NCBI GenBank assembly: GCA_018894105.1
Contig: CM032117.1
Location: forward strand, 44,626,501-44,690,500
Reading direction: 5' to 3'
DNA length: 64,000 bases
Origin: Jacaranda mimosifolia
Lineage: Eukaryota > Streptophyta > Magnoliopsida > Lamiales > Bignoniaceae
In this document: one piece after another, positions 13,215 to 25,190 of the stretch
Position numbering within the stretch: the stretch's first letter is position 1
Layout: each line of letters begins with the position of its first letter
The notes under the pieces: generated by a model
What the model saw: the letters and a program-made list of their open reading frames with translations, nothing else
What the model was told of the DNA's origin: nothing
Database searches by the model: none
Made by a program: the position numbers and the translations under genes

Positions 13215-14771
13215 TCTATACTATTATATATAGCATAACAGCGTGGGGGTCATAATTGTATAATTTTGACCAAATTCTTAATTATTAGAATTTTGAGTTT
13301 TTTAATTAAATTTAAAAATTTATTTTTGGTCATTAAATTTGATATTATTTATTCCATTTAAAGATATTTAGGTTTTTGAAATTATTTTCTTGATTAGGAC
13401 AATCAATTATTCTTTATTTATCTCTAATATCAAAAAACGATTGCATTTTATGTACAAAATATTTTTCATCTCTACTCTCTATATGTAGAAGATTCCTTGA
13501 TCATTTGAACTTATCTATAATTTAATAAGTTTTTCATAATTTTTCTCTTATCTTAACAACTAATTTATATTTGTATCCCTATATAGAGTGCATTTCAAAA
13601 GTCATTTTATTAATATTCTCAGTTTCTAGTATTTTTTCCACTTTTATTCTTTCTGTGCCTCTTTATTTTCTAGCATTTTTTTCTCTCTATCTCTTTGTGT
13701 GCCTCCTTCATCCCTCAAATTGTTTATTGTTTGTTTTGATTTTATTGTTCACTTTTTAATTTCATTTTATTTTTTGTTTATTTTAGATATGCTACATGAT
13801 GGAAGAGGTTTTTTAATTTTAATACTATAATTTTCTTTTCAACCATAAATAAAGTCTATCATTTAGCTTTTATTGTATTAAATCTGTAAACTTTTATATC
13901 TTTTTTGTTTATTACTTAGTTTAAGTTATCAATTCATTTATTTAATTTTTTATTTTAAATTCTCTTTTTGTTAATTTAGTTCTACAAATAACGAGATGAT
14001 ATATATTAATTTCTCTTAATATTTTTTGATTTTATTTCATTTTTAGCAGTAACATTTTTTTCTCTTCACTTGTTGGTAAATTTTGTCATTTAAAATGTTA
14101 TACATTTATTACCCTTTTACTCATTCTTTAAATCAAGTTATTAATTTATTTGCTAAATTTATAATTTATTTTTAAATACTATTTTATTTTGTCATCTAAG
14201 TTCATAATTTTATAAAATGAGATATATTCTTTGGTTTTAATGTTTTTTAAAATTTATTTCACTTTTTGAATATTTATAATTTTAAAAGTATGTCATTTAA
14301 TTTTTATTTTTTTATTCATATATATGTAATTATGTATGTATAAATATGTATAATTCGAACTCTTTTTAAAAGTTTTATATACTACTTCAATCAATATATA
14401 TTCTGAGATCTTTTTTGATCTATTTGAAAAAAATTATGAGATAGTTATTTCAATAGAAAATATACACATTAATTTTTTAAGTTTATAACACTAGATATTA
14501 CTTAATCCATCAAAATATATATCCAATTTTATTTTTTTATTTTATTTTTCATATTTTGATTGTTTGAAAGGTTAACAACTCTTTTGTTATTTATTTATTA
14601 TTATTTTTTTCTATTTGCAAAATATAATATGAAGATACAATTATATTTATATATAAAATTTGAGAATGAATATAATAATTTATTTTTTTCATATTTCATT
14701 TTACATTCCAATTTCATCCTCATATCCTACCACTATTCCTATTTAAAAATCAATTTTGAGTTTATAATTAC
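13215..14771 (+). other. AT-rich block, possible Helitron 5' end, degenerate tandem repeat
   Basis: It opens with ATCTATACTATTATATA, close to the TCTMTACTATTATA start of many plant Helitrons and placed after A as expected. The rest is strongly AT-rich. A loose tandem repeat with units of about 205-230 bases is anchored by ATCATTTAGC (about 13857), GTCATTTAAA (about 14085) and GTCATTTAAT (about 14290). Short open frames at 13571-13759 and 14560-14805 are low-complexity and not convincing genes. No 3' end is recognised before the LTR-like repeat at 14772. Confidence 0.35.
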
Positions 14772-14960
14772 TGTCACGTCCCAAAATCCATACCATACAG
14801 TCTAGTCTCAAGGCGTAAAAATCAATCCCAAACAAACAGTATCACATATCCAAAATCATACTCTTAAATAAAGAAAATTCCAAAATTCATAATAACTCAA
14901 ATAATTCTTGCAACATAGAAACTCAAAATGTCAAATATTCTTCCCTCAACTAGAAAATCA
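14772..14960 (-). repeat. Gypsy LTR edge related to the solo LTR at 21976
   Basis: It begins TGTCACGTCCCAAAATCC and aligns over about 190 bases with the edge of the solo LTR (TGTCACACCCCAAAACC at 21976). Shared features include the AGTCTCAAGGCGT / AGTCCCAAGGAGT block, ATCCCAAA, and the later TCAAAATGTCAA and CTCAACTA blocks. After about 14960 the homology stops and a gene fragment begins. The minus strand is given because this edge is the 3' end of the LTR in the orientation of the element at 2635. Confidence 0.75.
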
Positions 14961-15837
14961 TTAAAGGAGAAGTAGATTCTGCCGTGTCAAATCCTTGATT
15001 AGCTGATAATTACTAGTGTTGCTACTTGCCAAAGTCTCTTTCTTCCCAGTTTTAGCTTTAACTTTTGCCTGTAACTGCATAAGTCCAACATCAGGCCATC
15101 GTGGAACACCATGTGCAATCTTGTTCTTTTGTGGATAGATATCCTTCATTAACTTATACTTCTCTGCTCCAGTTGGTTTCATGCAAGACTGATGAGGTGC
15201 TCTACTAATTATTCTTCTTCCATCAGTCACAATAAATAGCCTTATAATTAGTTTATGTGATGGATGGACTAAGTAAGTATACTCTTCAATTTCGGCATGT
15301 TCCTTACATAATTAAGCCATAAGACAACTTTCAACAGAAGTTTAGGATTTTATAAATTTACTGTTAATTCATCTACATCTAAGGCTACTCCTACTTTGTC
15401 TAATACCATAGTCTCAACAAAGGTTAAGGTAATGAATCATTAGTGATGACTTCATCAGTGTCAAAAGATACTATGCTTTCCCAATCCCCTTAGATATCTT
15501 TATTGTCCAAAAAGCCAGCTAAAGAATTTGAATTGGAAACTGTACCCCAACTCTAAAAATTGTCCAACATTACTAGATTTTCACCTTCAAATCCACTAGT
15601 TGAAGCAATTTTTGCAGCAGAAGTATAATGAGAAACCTGTTCTCTTTGTCTACATATTTCTTCTCCAAAACATTCATGTACTTTCTGTATAGTCCCAAGG
15701 GACTCAGGTGTAATAGGATTAAGGTTCTTAGATGACAAATATGACCAAATATGCTTACCCTTATTAAGATTCTTTAAACACTGCGCTACAAGCCCAGCAC
15801 TAGCAGCCACAGCAAAAACCCAAACATCCATTTCCAC
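14961..15837 (-). pseudogene. Captured plant gene fragment, POLAR-like N-terminus (tentative)
   Basis: Two open segments read on the minus strand. The first (15837-15553) starts MEMDVWVFAVAASAGLVAQC, a hydrophobic alanine-rich N-terminus, and continues through NLNPITPESL and VHECFGEEIC. The second (15230-14961) includes GAEKYKLMKDIYPQKNK, HGVPRWPDVG and VKAKTGKKETLASSNTSNY. From memory the N-terminus resembles the plant POLAR / POLAR-like family, which acts in asymmetric cell division; I hold that loosely. Between the segments, 15231-15552 is broken by stops and frame changes. The upstream 15838-16180 looks like untranslated leader. The fragment sits between LTR-like ends rather than in a normal gene neighbourhood, so it is probably captured and dead. 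Confidence 0.4.
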
Positions 15838-16265
15838 TGTCTTGTAAAAGAGAAGTTCTGACCTAGCTCAGATTTGTAAAAGTTTCAATCCTTAGTATCA
15901 AAATCCAGTTTACATGTCATAAAACTAGCAAACCAATGTCCAAAAAATGGTTATAAGCATCAAAGATTGGAAAATACACTCATTAAAAACAAACCAAAAA
16001 AACAACACCACCACCGCAGCATTCAAAAAACCTCAAAGTCTGATAATTTAGTTGCCAACTATAAATAAGTTCTTATAGCATTCAAGAAATCAAGAACAGC
16101 TATCAAACAACAAAGTATTCTCAAACTACAACCGAACAAGAAGAACCCAAAGCTTAGAAATCCTCACTTCTTTATCCAATACATTGCTGACTTGGCTTCC
16201 CTTTCTTAGACTGTGGAATAAATTGGATTTGTTGCCTTTTCCCTCTTCTGCCCGTTATCTTTTTG

Positions 16266-16755
16266 CTTTTTTTTTTTTTTTTTTTTTTTTTTTGACTTAT
16301 GAGATTAAGGTTTTGAATTATATGAAATATATATATGGGAGAAGTGTTTTACTTCAATTAAAACTCTAATTATAATCTTTCTAGGACTAAGATAATCCAA
16401 CAATAACTTTATTGTCTTTATTATTAATTCCTAAGGTCTCAATTGTTAACTCCTAGTAATTGTGTAATATTAATTCTACTAAAATTACCAATATTTTTCT
16501 AAAATTTGGAATGTTATGTGTGTATATATATATATATATATGAACCATTTGATCAAGAGATAATTTATTGCTAGATATATATTATATATATATATATTAA
16601 ATAATACTTAAAAGTAAAAATAAAATAAGAGAAAATACTTAATTAAATATGAAACAATTTCTAAGGCATTACATTTTTTTAATTTAGATAATAAATAAAA
16701 TAAAATAAAGGTAAAGTAATCTATTAAATATGAAATAAAATTGTGAGGCATTACA
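16266..16755 (-). repeat. LTR-like right end with poly-T and duplicated edge
   Basis: A run of over 20 T (16270-16293) is followed by GACTTATGAG. The solo LTR has the same arrangement at 24552-24580 (poly-T then GTCAAATGATGG), near its promoter-proximal end. The right edge appears twice: TTAAATATGAAACAATTT...GGCATTACA ending at 16673 and TTAAATATGAAATAAAATTG...GGCATTACA ending at 16755. Either may be the real LTR edge. Target duplications are not convincing (ATTAC on the left, ATTTA on the right). Confidence 0.45.
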
Positions 16756-18590
16756 ATTTACTATAATTTTAACTTTGTATTATTAATGTCAAAATCTTTT
16801 GTTCACTTAGTCATTTGATAACTAAACTATGGGCTAGATTAAAAGGCTTCTATTAACTTATATACTAATATTGATTTTGACTTTATAATTATTTTATATA
16901 TTTATTTTATTATCATAATTTTATCTTGACTTAATTGATTTTTAATCAAAAATAAAATTAAATAAGATTTTTTAAAATTCTTCGCATCTAATATATTATT
17001 TAAATCGTCTCTTAAAATTAAAGTAATCTTAAAGTATTGTAATTTAAGTTTTTTTCGAACAACTTTAAGCCATGAGTCTTGTGTTTATATCCTTCTCATA
17101 TGTTTTTATATTTTAATGCAACTATCTATTAGTTTTTGGTTGCAAAATATTTTCTTCTTTTAATAAAGTATCTAATCATATTCATAGACTTTTAGCTTTG
17201 AAAGTTATGATTTTTTTTTTTAACTTCTTGTTGAATAATTTTGAAATTTATTTTCCATGATATCATGTGTAAGAGATGTTTGTATATTTTTCAAGCTTTT
17301 AAACACTAAATTTTAAAGTTTCATATTTAATTTTACTTGACCATTTTTTGAAGTAAAATTTAATTTTACTAATTACTTGACCATTTTTTGAAATTTTTTT
17401 ATTTTTATATTATTATTTTTAATTATATTTATAATTCAAAAATTATATTAGTATATAGTAATTTTAAAAAATCTGTGCATACCATGAGGATGATCCTGAT
17501 AACATTTATTTTATAACATATGTTCCTTCAAGTAATTATTTGTCTACTTAAGTCGTTCCTGAAAAATCAAGATCCCTAACTTGTTGTGACTCTTCAAGAA
17601 TCAGATGATTGGTATATGCATCATTAGCTAATATATAGAGACCGATCACTAAAACATCTTGTATTCTACTTCTATGTTCTATTTATTTCAATATTTTTAT
17701 TTTATTGTTGGTCTAGAAATAATTAAGATTTGAATTTTAATTTATTAAAAATTTTCATAAAAGACTAATGAATTTAACCAAAGGGTTGCAGCAAGAAAGA
17801 ATTACTTGAGACTCCACCAAGCTTGCGCCCAGAGGGGTTCAAGTATAGGTACCTTGAAGTCGACTCCCTTCAACGTTACCATATCATAAATCTTCCACAT
17901 TTAAACCAACTGAGGGTCGTCCGTCTGATATTCCAATGGGAGCATCAAAGAAATCATCGATCCGGACATCAGGTGACAAAGCTAAACTAGTTTACCAATG
18001 GCAATACTTAAGCCAATCCCTTATTAAAACATCTTGTATTCTACTTCTATGCTCTATTTATTTCAATGTTTTTATTTTATTGTTGGTCTAGAAATAATTA
18101 AGATTTGAATTTTAATTTATTAAAAAATTTCATAAAAGACTAATGAATTTAACAATAAAAATAATATTGGCGGAATGAAAATAAATACATATATATAAAC
18201 TGCAAAATAATTAGGGAATCAACTATGGCCAACTCGTAGTTCATATAATAAATTCATAACTATAATTGACCTAACCAATTCCAAATTAGATGCTCTCATA
18301 ACGAACTCTAACTACGAGCAATGCTTAGTTGATGATTATTCTTTATATATACATATATTAATTTTTCTGTGGATAATACATAGCTAATTTGTTGTGTTTC
18401 AAATGTACAAGATTATGGATTGGTAGTTAATAATTTTTGTTGCCAGTAATTTAGAAGAATCTTATGTGCTACGAAACTTGTAGTTGTAATTTGTAGTTAT
18501 AGCTATGAAATTAATTTCATAGCAATTTTTTCATAGCAGATATCTAAATTTATGATAATAATATGGTTAAATTGTTCGTTAAAATTATCC
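16756..18590. other. AT-rich intergenic DNA with two direct repeats
   Basis: No gene is recognised. A 128-base direct repeat lies at 17651-17778 and 18026-18153 (both start AAAACATCTTGTATTCTACT) and flanks about 250 bases of less AT-rich sequence. A smaller direct duplication of TTACTTGACCATTTTTTGAA occurs near 17335 and 17375. Confidence 0.6.
17651..18153. repeat. 128-bp direct repeats flanking 247 bp (possible TRIM-like unit)
   Basis: The two copies differ at only a few positions, for example TCTATGTTCT against TCTATGCTCT. The middle part (17779-18025) is richer in G and C and unlike its surroundings. Short terminal direct repeats around a small core fit a terminal-repeat retrotransposon in miniature, but the copies do not begin TG and end CA, and no target duplication is evident. 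A segmental duplication is equally possible. Confidence 0.4.
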
Positions 18591-18599
18591 TATGTCCAT

Positions 18600-19017
18600 G
18601 AGAATTATCATTTTTCCACTATGCAAAAACTTTGTTAGTGCAAGACAAACTCTTGGATTGGATAACCAAAATAAAAAAAGAAAAAAATGATGTGGAAAAA
18701 TAAGATTCTAAGGGTAAAAAAAGTAAAAAATAAAAAAGGAAAGCCAAACTGAATAAATAAATAAATAAGGAAAGGCTAAGTGAGCCTAACAAATTGAGGC
18801 CATTAAGATGGGCACCCAAACTCAAGTAGATTAAAGCCCACTAACGACTTAGTCACTATAAATACCCACTTCCAAAACTAGAAAAAAGAGATTTAAATCA
18901 TTTTTACAAAAAATCTTGAGCTCTGACTCTAAGCAAGCTCGTTCCAAGAGCAAAAACTTATTTACGTAACTTTCTTGATTTTTGAAAATAACCCTAACTC
19001 CATTATCGTGCAGCACA
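18600..19017 (+). repeat. 5' LTR (3' part) of the Tat-lineage gypsy element
   Basis: The segment ends just before a primer-binding-site-like sequence at 19020. It contains a TATA motif (ACTATAAATACCC) at 18855-18867, consistent with an LTR promoter about 150 bases from the LTR end. The left boundary is not defined; 18600 is approximate. No matching 3' LTR was found downstream of 35640. Confidence 0.5.
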
Positions 19018-19019
19018 AT

Positions 19020-19040
19020 TTTGGCACCGTTTATGGGAAA
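19020..19040 (+). other. Gypsy primer-binding-site-like motif
   Basis: TTTGGCACCGTTTATGGGAAA resembles the TGGCGCCGTT...GGGA primer sites of Tat/Athila/Ogre gypsy elements, with a C-to-T type change in the GCGCC core. It lies just after the LTR end and upstream of the pol frames. Confidence 0.6.
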
Positions 19041-19059
19041 TCCCTTTTCAAGCAAGGAA

Positions 19060-21975
19060 CTTTGATAATGCAGATGAGATCCAAAGCTTGAGATTTCAAT
19101 ACCACAATGGTGCTTCGTGAAGAGAACATGGAGAATGATTGACTAAAGATGCCCTCGTTTCTAATAAATGACCAAACATGCAGTGCACTTTCGATATTGA
19201 ACGTCTAGCTTGTAATACTTACACCACTCATGAGAGAAGGGACATCGCAAGACACCTAGTTCACTAATGCTGGACACTCCTCTCATTTGAACCCTGTGGC
19301 TGGAAGAGGAAAGTGGAGAAGTTGAATTCAAAGCTAAAGAGGAGCTCAATGATGGAGGTTGTTTCAAGTAGCCCGCTAAAGTCTACTAAGCTCAAAGCCC
19401 TATTTGACTGCACTTTTAGAAGGAGATGGCACATTCTCTAAGAAAGAATCACATTATCTTTGCATTGAGGTGATGAACCTACAAGGAATCTCCCCAGACA
19501 TGATCATGCACCATTTCAAAGTGGATGCAAATACACGACTAGTGAAGCAGAAAAGAAGAAACTTTGAAGTAGAGTAAAACCAAATAATCAAATAGGAAGT
19601 GGATAAGTTGTTGGAAGCTAAGTACATCCAATCAATCTAATACCTTGAGTTACGGGCTAACGTGATACTAGTGCACAAGCCTAAAAAAATAGAGGATGAG
19701 CATTGACTAACACACTTTAACAAAGTTTGCCCAAAAGATCTATTCCCACTCCACTAAATAGACCTACTAGTGGATTCTATAGCAGAGTGCGAGATGCTGA
19801 GTTTCTTGGATGCATACTAGGGATATAATTAGATTTTCTTGGCCCTAGAAGACTAGGAGAAGACAAGCTTTATAATTGACAAAGCTTGTCCAAAGCATCT
19901 ATTCCCACTTCTCTAGATAGACCCACTAGGGGATTCTATGATAGAGTGCGAAATGCTAAGTTTCCTCTTACCAGAAGTATAATCAAATTTGCTTGGCCCC
20001 AGAAGATGAGGAGAAGACAAACTTAATAATTGACAAAGTTTGCCCAAAGGATCTATTCCCATTCCCCCAAATAGACCCACCTGTGAATTATATGATGGAG
20101 TGCGAGATGCTGAGTTTCCTAAATGTTTACTAGGAGTATAATTAGATTCGCTTGGCCCTAAAAGACTAGGAGAAAATAACCTTCATAGCACACAGGATAT
20201 ACTATTACAACTCAATGATCTTTAGGCTTAAGAACACTGACACTACTTAAGGCTGGTAAAACACATGTTCAAGGACATGATCAATAAGAATATGATGTTG
20301 TACATAGATAACATAAGGTCAAGAGCCACGAGCAAAGTGACTACCTTTGCGATCTGGGAAAATGTTTTGCCATCTTGAGGAAATCCAATAAGCAACTTAA
20401 CCCGGGGAAATCCACTGTTAGCATGCATGTAAAAAAGTTCTTAGGATACATTGTTTCATGGTGTGGAATACCCTAATAAGATAAAACTAGTACTCCAAGT
20501 GCTACCTCTGCAGACCATCAAAGGAGTATAAATGCTACATATTTATAAACAAATGCCCCCTATCACTCAACTTATCCCCCACCCCCCAGCAAAACTATTT
20601 AAAGGTGTCAAAATGCTGGATGCTTAGCTGCTATGAACCACTTCATCTCCTACTTCACTAAGAAAAGACTATTATTCTTCAAGGTCCTGAGAGGAGTTAA
20701 AGCCTTCAAATGGATTGACAAATATGAAAAATCCTTTTGCTAACTAAAAGAGTACTTGACATCACCCTCGTTGCTGAGGAAGCCAAGGAAAGAAGAACCA
20801 TTATACTTGTATTTAGGCATTATTAAGATAGCGATTAGAGTTGCTTTGATACAACAAAAGGAAAGGGAACACCAACCCATCGAGAAATTGGCCCTTACTG
20901 TCTTGATCATCGCTTGGAAGCTCCAACCTTACTTCTAAGATCTCTGAATCATAGTATGCACTAATTAGCTTTTGAAGATGATACTAAATAGTCTAGAGCT
21001 TTTGGAAGAATGCTCAAATGGGTTATGGAGTTGACTTAATATAAAATCGAGTATCGTCAAGCGAAAGTTTTAGCTAACTTTATAGTTGAAGGTGTGGGAG
21101 ATAATACTGGGAGTTCCCTTCTTACTTGGACCTTATATGTAAATGAATCATCTGCAAGCTTCAAAAGTGAAGTTTGAGTAGTTTCTGATAGCTCCCAAGG
21201 AGATAAGTTCGGATATATTGTAAGATTTAATTTCCTCCAATAATGAAGTTGAATATGAACCACTAATCACGCATATAAAGTTGATCTATACAATCCCAGC
21301 ATGGCAACTACAAGCCCATATAGCGATTCCTAATTTGTAGTAAATCAAGTAGCAAACAATTACGAAGCTAAAGAAGAAAGTATAGCGAAATACCATAGCC
21401 AAGTTGAAATAATTAGCTAGACGTTCAAGAACATCCCTTTAATATAAATGTCACATGTGGAAAAATTTGACACAGTTGACTAGCCAAGGTAGCCAGTGCC
21501 TTGGTAGCCGTGAAAAGCCAGCAAATCGCTTTCATGACCTTGGATGCTCCGGAGCAAGAAGTCCCGAAAGGTATGACTCAATTATTCTCCAAAGTAATGA
21601 ACATCAGAGACAATATTACAATGTTGATAATCCCCATAATGAAGTAACTCTGAGACTGAGTCCTTCCTAGTAACCTAAAGGAAGCAAAACGGGTGAAGAT
21701 AGGAGTAGCAAGGTTCACATTGCAAGACATACACTTATATAAATGCTATTTCTCCCAACCTTACTCAAAATATTTGGTCTAAGAATAACATAATACGTAA
21801 TGCAAGAGATGCATGAAACCTTTGCAAAAATGATTTAGGATTGACATCCTTAACGGCCATGATCCTCAAATAAGGCTATTTCTAGACAATTATTTTTAAA
21901 AATGCTCAAGAATTGGTAAGAACATGCGGGCCTTTCCAAGAACATGTCATCTTGAGTCATCAACCTAGTGTGCCT
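19060..21975 (+). pseudogene. Tat-lineage Ty3/gypsy pol remnant, first part
   Basis: Read with its stops, the plus strand gives the start of a gypsy RT at about 19440-19700 (CIEVMNLQGISPDMIMHHF, then EVDKLLEAKYIQSI and ANVILVHKPKK). RT motif A (MLSFLDAY, followed by a stop and GYN) is near 19800. The RT/RNase H junction FTKKRLLFFKVLRGVKAFKW is at about 20655-20715. RNase H continues at 20756-20938 (EPLYLYLGIIKIAIRVALIQ and EKLALTVLIIAWKLQPYF) and has an EVEYEPLI motif at about 21245. An integrase zinc-finger region (YVMQEMHETFAK... EHVILSHQPSVP) ends at 21975. Most stops sit where related elements carry Gln, Arg or Trp. The integrase continues at 24906. A recognisable gag is not readable. Confidence 0.85.
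19722..20190 (+). repeat. Tandem triplication of an RT segment
   Basis: Three successive copies of about 155 bases begin AAAGTTTGCCCAAA at 19722, AAAGCTTGTCCAAA at 19881 and AAAGTTTGCCCAAA at 20035. Each runs through CTATTCCCA, GAGTGCGA(G/A)ATGCT(G/A)AG, TATAAT(T/C)A and TTGGCCC(T/C)AGAAGA. The unit covers the RT stretch containing catalytic motif A. The copies have diverged from one another, so the event is old. Confidence 0.88.
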
Positions 21976-24910
21976 TGTCACACCCCAAAACCAAACTATA
22001 TGGCCTAGTCCCAAGGAGTGAAACTCGATCCCAAATAGAAGTTGTCTAACCTAAAATCATTATTTTAAATAAAAGAAACTCTAGTCACTCAAAATAAATT
22101 AAACAAATCTTTCAACATGAAAATTCAAAATGTCAATACTCTAAACTCAACTAAAAGTCCATAAAAGAAAACTAACAAGCTAACACCATAACAATACTAA
22201 AACTACCTCAAAAGTCCCAAAATAATACTTCAGTTTTGATTCTCATAGAAAGTGAGATCTACCTCCTCATTAGGGTTAGAGTCTAAGTCTACCAGAAGAA
22301 AGTTAAAAGAAATAAAGTGTGGGCAAAGGACTCAGTGAGTGCCAAGTGTGTGTTTGTGTGTGTGTGTGCAAGGTAAGTTTACGAGTATCAGATAACCAAA
22401 ATGATGCTCAGTTGTAAACATTTGAGAAAAATAGTGAGAAACAGTTATAAATACTTAAGATAACAGTGAGAAACAGTAATAAAAACTTGAGAAAATAGTG
22501 AAAAGCAGTTATCCATTATATAGTAGTAAAATAGAATATAATGGTAAATATTTTTAAAAGGCTAACATTTAAACCCAATGATCGAATTTGTGTTCCTTAT
22601 GACTCTCATAGTAATAGTCCCTCATCACTTCGGGTAAGGCACAATCTTACCAAACAATTCCTGAGCCTAGGTCCTCAAAAAATCCTATGACCTACCTCAG
22701 CCACAAACGGCTTTTGTTGTGCACTTGGGGGATTAGGCCATAGGGGCTGGGGGTTCAACCGAAAAATCTATTGATGCCCGGTGAAGTCCCTTGCACACTC
22801 AAACCAAGTAGGATCCAACTAATAGTGATAGTAGAAGTAACAATAAATTAAGTCATCAGTTGATAATAGAATTTAACTGCTAGTCTAGAAACATTGTTAA
22901 ATAAAAAGAAATCATAAAAGAACATGTTTTCTTTTAACTTGTAACAAAATAAGAAAATTTCATGTGCGTAGTGAAATATAAATACAGTGTAGTGTAAAGT
23001 GAATAAAAGTTTTCATGGAATGCATTACAGTATATAACCTTCTGGGTTTTGAAATGTATTATTATATATTATATATAGGAATAGGCACTCACATCACTTA
23101 TCAATAAAATCAACTATAATGTATTAAGTTCCAAAACACCCGCTGACACAAAAGTAATATTCAACTAAATTAACATCCAATTTGATCCATGAAAACCAAT
23201 CCCAAGTCCATTCGAAAGACCAGACAAAGATCCATAAAAATTAAAACCAATACTAACAAAAATTTCTATACCATTTGCATGAAGCAGAAGGGAACTTAGT
23301 AAACTAATCATAGCACTATGTTTTCAATAATATATATATATATTTCTATCTTACTTAAATATTTTAGGGGTGGTTTGATTCTCAGGAGTCAATATATAAC
23401 ATTCTCAGGAGTCAATAGTATGTACATAGTCATTAAACTTATCAAGAGCTTCTCCTTCTGTACATATTTTGATAATGTGTTCATAACTTTCTTTTTAGAT
23501 ATCCGATTGGATAGATTCTTGTGGCATTAGAAAGCCAAGAAAGAGTAATAAAACTTTTCTATTGATGTTGAAGTCTAGATCAGTTAACATAAAAGATAAA
23601 AATCGAGTCCAAGAGGCAGTAATGGTGCAAAAATGGAACAGCTTCAGTTTTCATAAAGTTTTTCATATGATGCCTTATTGTATTTTGACCATAACTACAT
23701 ACCTTAGATGAAGGTGACTCAAAGTCCTAGAAAAGCCTAAGAGATGGATTTATAATTCGTCTGTTGGAAGATTTTTCTAATTCATTTATGAAATAATAGA
23801 AACATACATTACAATGCTCTTTCCATGTAGAACAGGTGGACAACTTTCATAATAGAATTTTGGATATCGCAAATCATCTTATTTCACAACTAAAATAAAA
23901 AATCCTGGGTTTTACAATTGTACTAGTTTATTCTAGACAACTTTAAGTTAATTTTTCAAAAGTTAATAAATTAAAATACTTCCATTATCATGGGTAACAA
24001 ATCCTTAAAATTCAAGATAGTCCAAACTCATTAAATACTTGGGCAGTTACGCTTGATGATTTTAGAAAAATACATATTGAACCTGATGAGTTTGTAAGAT
24101 TTTACAGCAATATTCTAATTACGCAAAAGTTTCATAATAAAAAATTTCAATTAAAAATTCTTTCGTTTCAATGGGTAGATAATTTTTTAAAAAGAAATTA
24201 TTTAGACTCGTCTATAAATCTAGCAGGAATCTTTCAAGATTTTTATAAAATTCAAGAAAAATCATTTACACATTGAATATCATACAGAATTTTAAATAAA
24301 ATTACCATAATTTGGTCCATGAACCGATTTAAAACTTTTAGCCTTAGAATCTGAAAATCGAAACCTAATAGTAACAACTTCAACTGCACAAATATCATAT
24401 GCATAAAAAAATACAAACGTTACGAATTATAATTTAACAAAATATTTATATTTTAATTATAATTTAAATATAGAATCATACTTACTAGAAGAGTGAACAA
24501 GAGTCAAGAGTATCGAGATTTCCTAGCAATCTTCTTCCTTGTTTTACAATTTGGGATTCTTTTTTTTTTTTTTGTCAAATGATGGGAATGGTTGAGGACT
24601 TTATAAGGAAAATATTTTGCTAGAAATTTGAAGATTTGAACGTACATTATAGAGTGGAAGAAGTTGTTTTAATGTGATATGGAGAAGAAGACCTAATAAA
24701 TTAGGTGTTCTATACGGATTAAAAGTGCTAAAAATTTTATCCCTATCTACTTAGTTGCTAGTTTGTTATTATTATTATTATTTTTTTATCTGTTTTGATT
24801 GAAAAAAGAAATTAATTCTAATAGACAAGATTTAATTATTTCTTAAATAATTTACTAATCTCAATTAATTAAGGTTTATAAACAAGAAAAATATGGGGTA
24901 CTATATGCCC
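21971..24910 (-). mobile_element. Solo gypsy LTR inserted in the Tat integrase
   Basis: The LTR body is 21976-24905 (2,930 bases). In its own orientation it begins TATAGTACCCCATAT (first TG worn to TA) and ends GGGGTGTGACA. It is flanked by TGCCT (21971-21975) and TGCCC (24906-24910), a 4-of-5 target duplication. The surrounding integrase frame resumes exactly across it (HQPSVP before, CPSNLLIIHAPSL and the following frames after). No internal domains remain, so it is a solo LTR left by LTR-LTR recombination. Its terminal 900 bases are homologous to the LTRs at 2635-4986 and 14772. Confidence 0.82.
22424..22515. repeat. Three short tandem units in the solo LTR
   Basis: Three units of about 33 bases share (A/G)AGTGAGAAACAGT followed by AATA...CTT; the third reads AGTGAAAAGCAGTTATCC. 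A (GT)n run lies nearby at 22352-22367. Confidence 0.7.
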
Positions 24911-25190
24911 CTCCAACTTATTGATAATCCATGCCCCTTCCCTTATAGGAGAATGGATATCGTAGGGCCTTTCCCCCAAGCCACTGGCTAGTGAAAATTC
25001 CACATAGTCACATTAGAATTAGACTACTGATCCAAGTAGATGGAAGTTGAACCCTTAGCTCGCATATCGGAGAAACAAGTCATAAAGTTCCTTTGAAGAA
25101 ACATTATGTGTAGTTTCAGATCCACGAGAGTTAGTTTTGGACAGCAGGACCTAGTTTATGGGAAACAAACTCATGGATTGGTGTCAAATG
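24906..25190 (+). pseudogene. Tat-lineage gypsy integrase core, middle part
   Basis: This is the continuation of the element at 19060. Frames read GEWIS...GLSPK near 24950 (counterpart of the first catalytic Asp region), then a KWMEVEPLARISEKQVIKFL-like stretch split between frames near 25030-25090, and PRELVLDSRT...FMGNKLMDWC at 25120-25180 (second Asp region). The copia element interrupts it at 25190. Confidence 0.75.

Noticed and set aside
16269..16293. Poly-T as the poly(A) tail of a retrocopy of the gene fragment at 14961-15837
   Set aside because: The gene reads on the minus strand, so its poly(A) would appear left of 14961, not at 16269.
16184..16369. Small plus-strand open frame over the poly-T run
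   Set aside because: Its body is a homopolymer translation; the poly-T belongs to an LTR-like end.
22740..22790. tRNA-like GGGTTCAACC (T-arm-like) motif
   Set aside because: No acceptor stem or anticodon arm around it; the block is LTR sequence repeated, inverted, at about 4260-4300.
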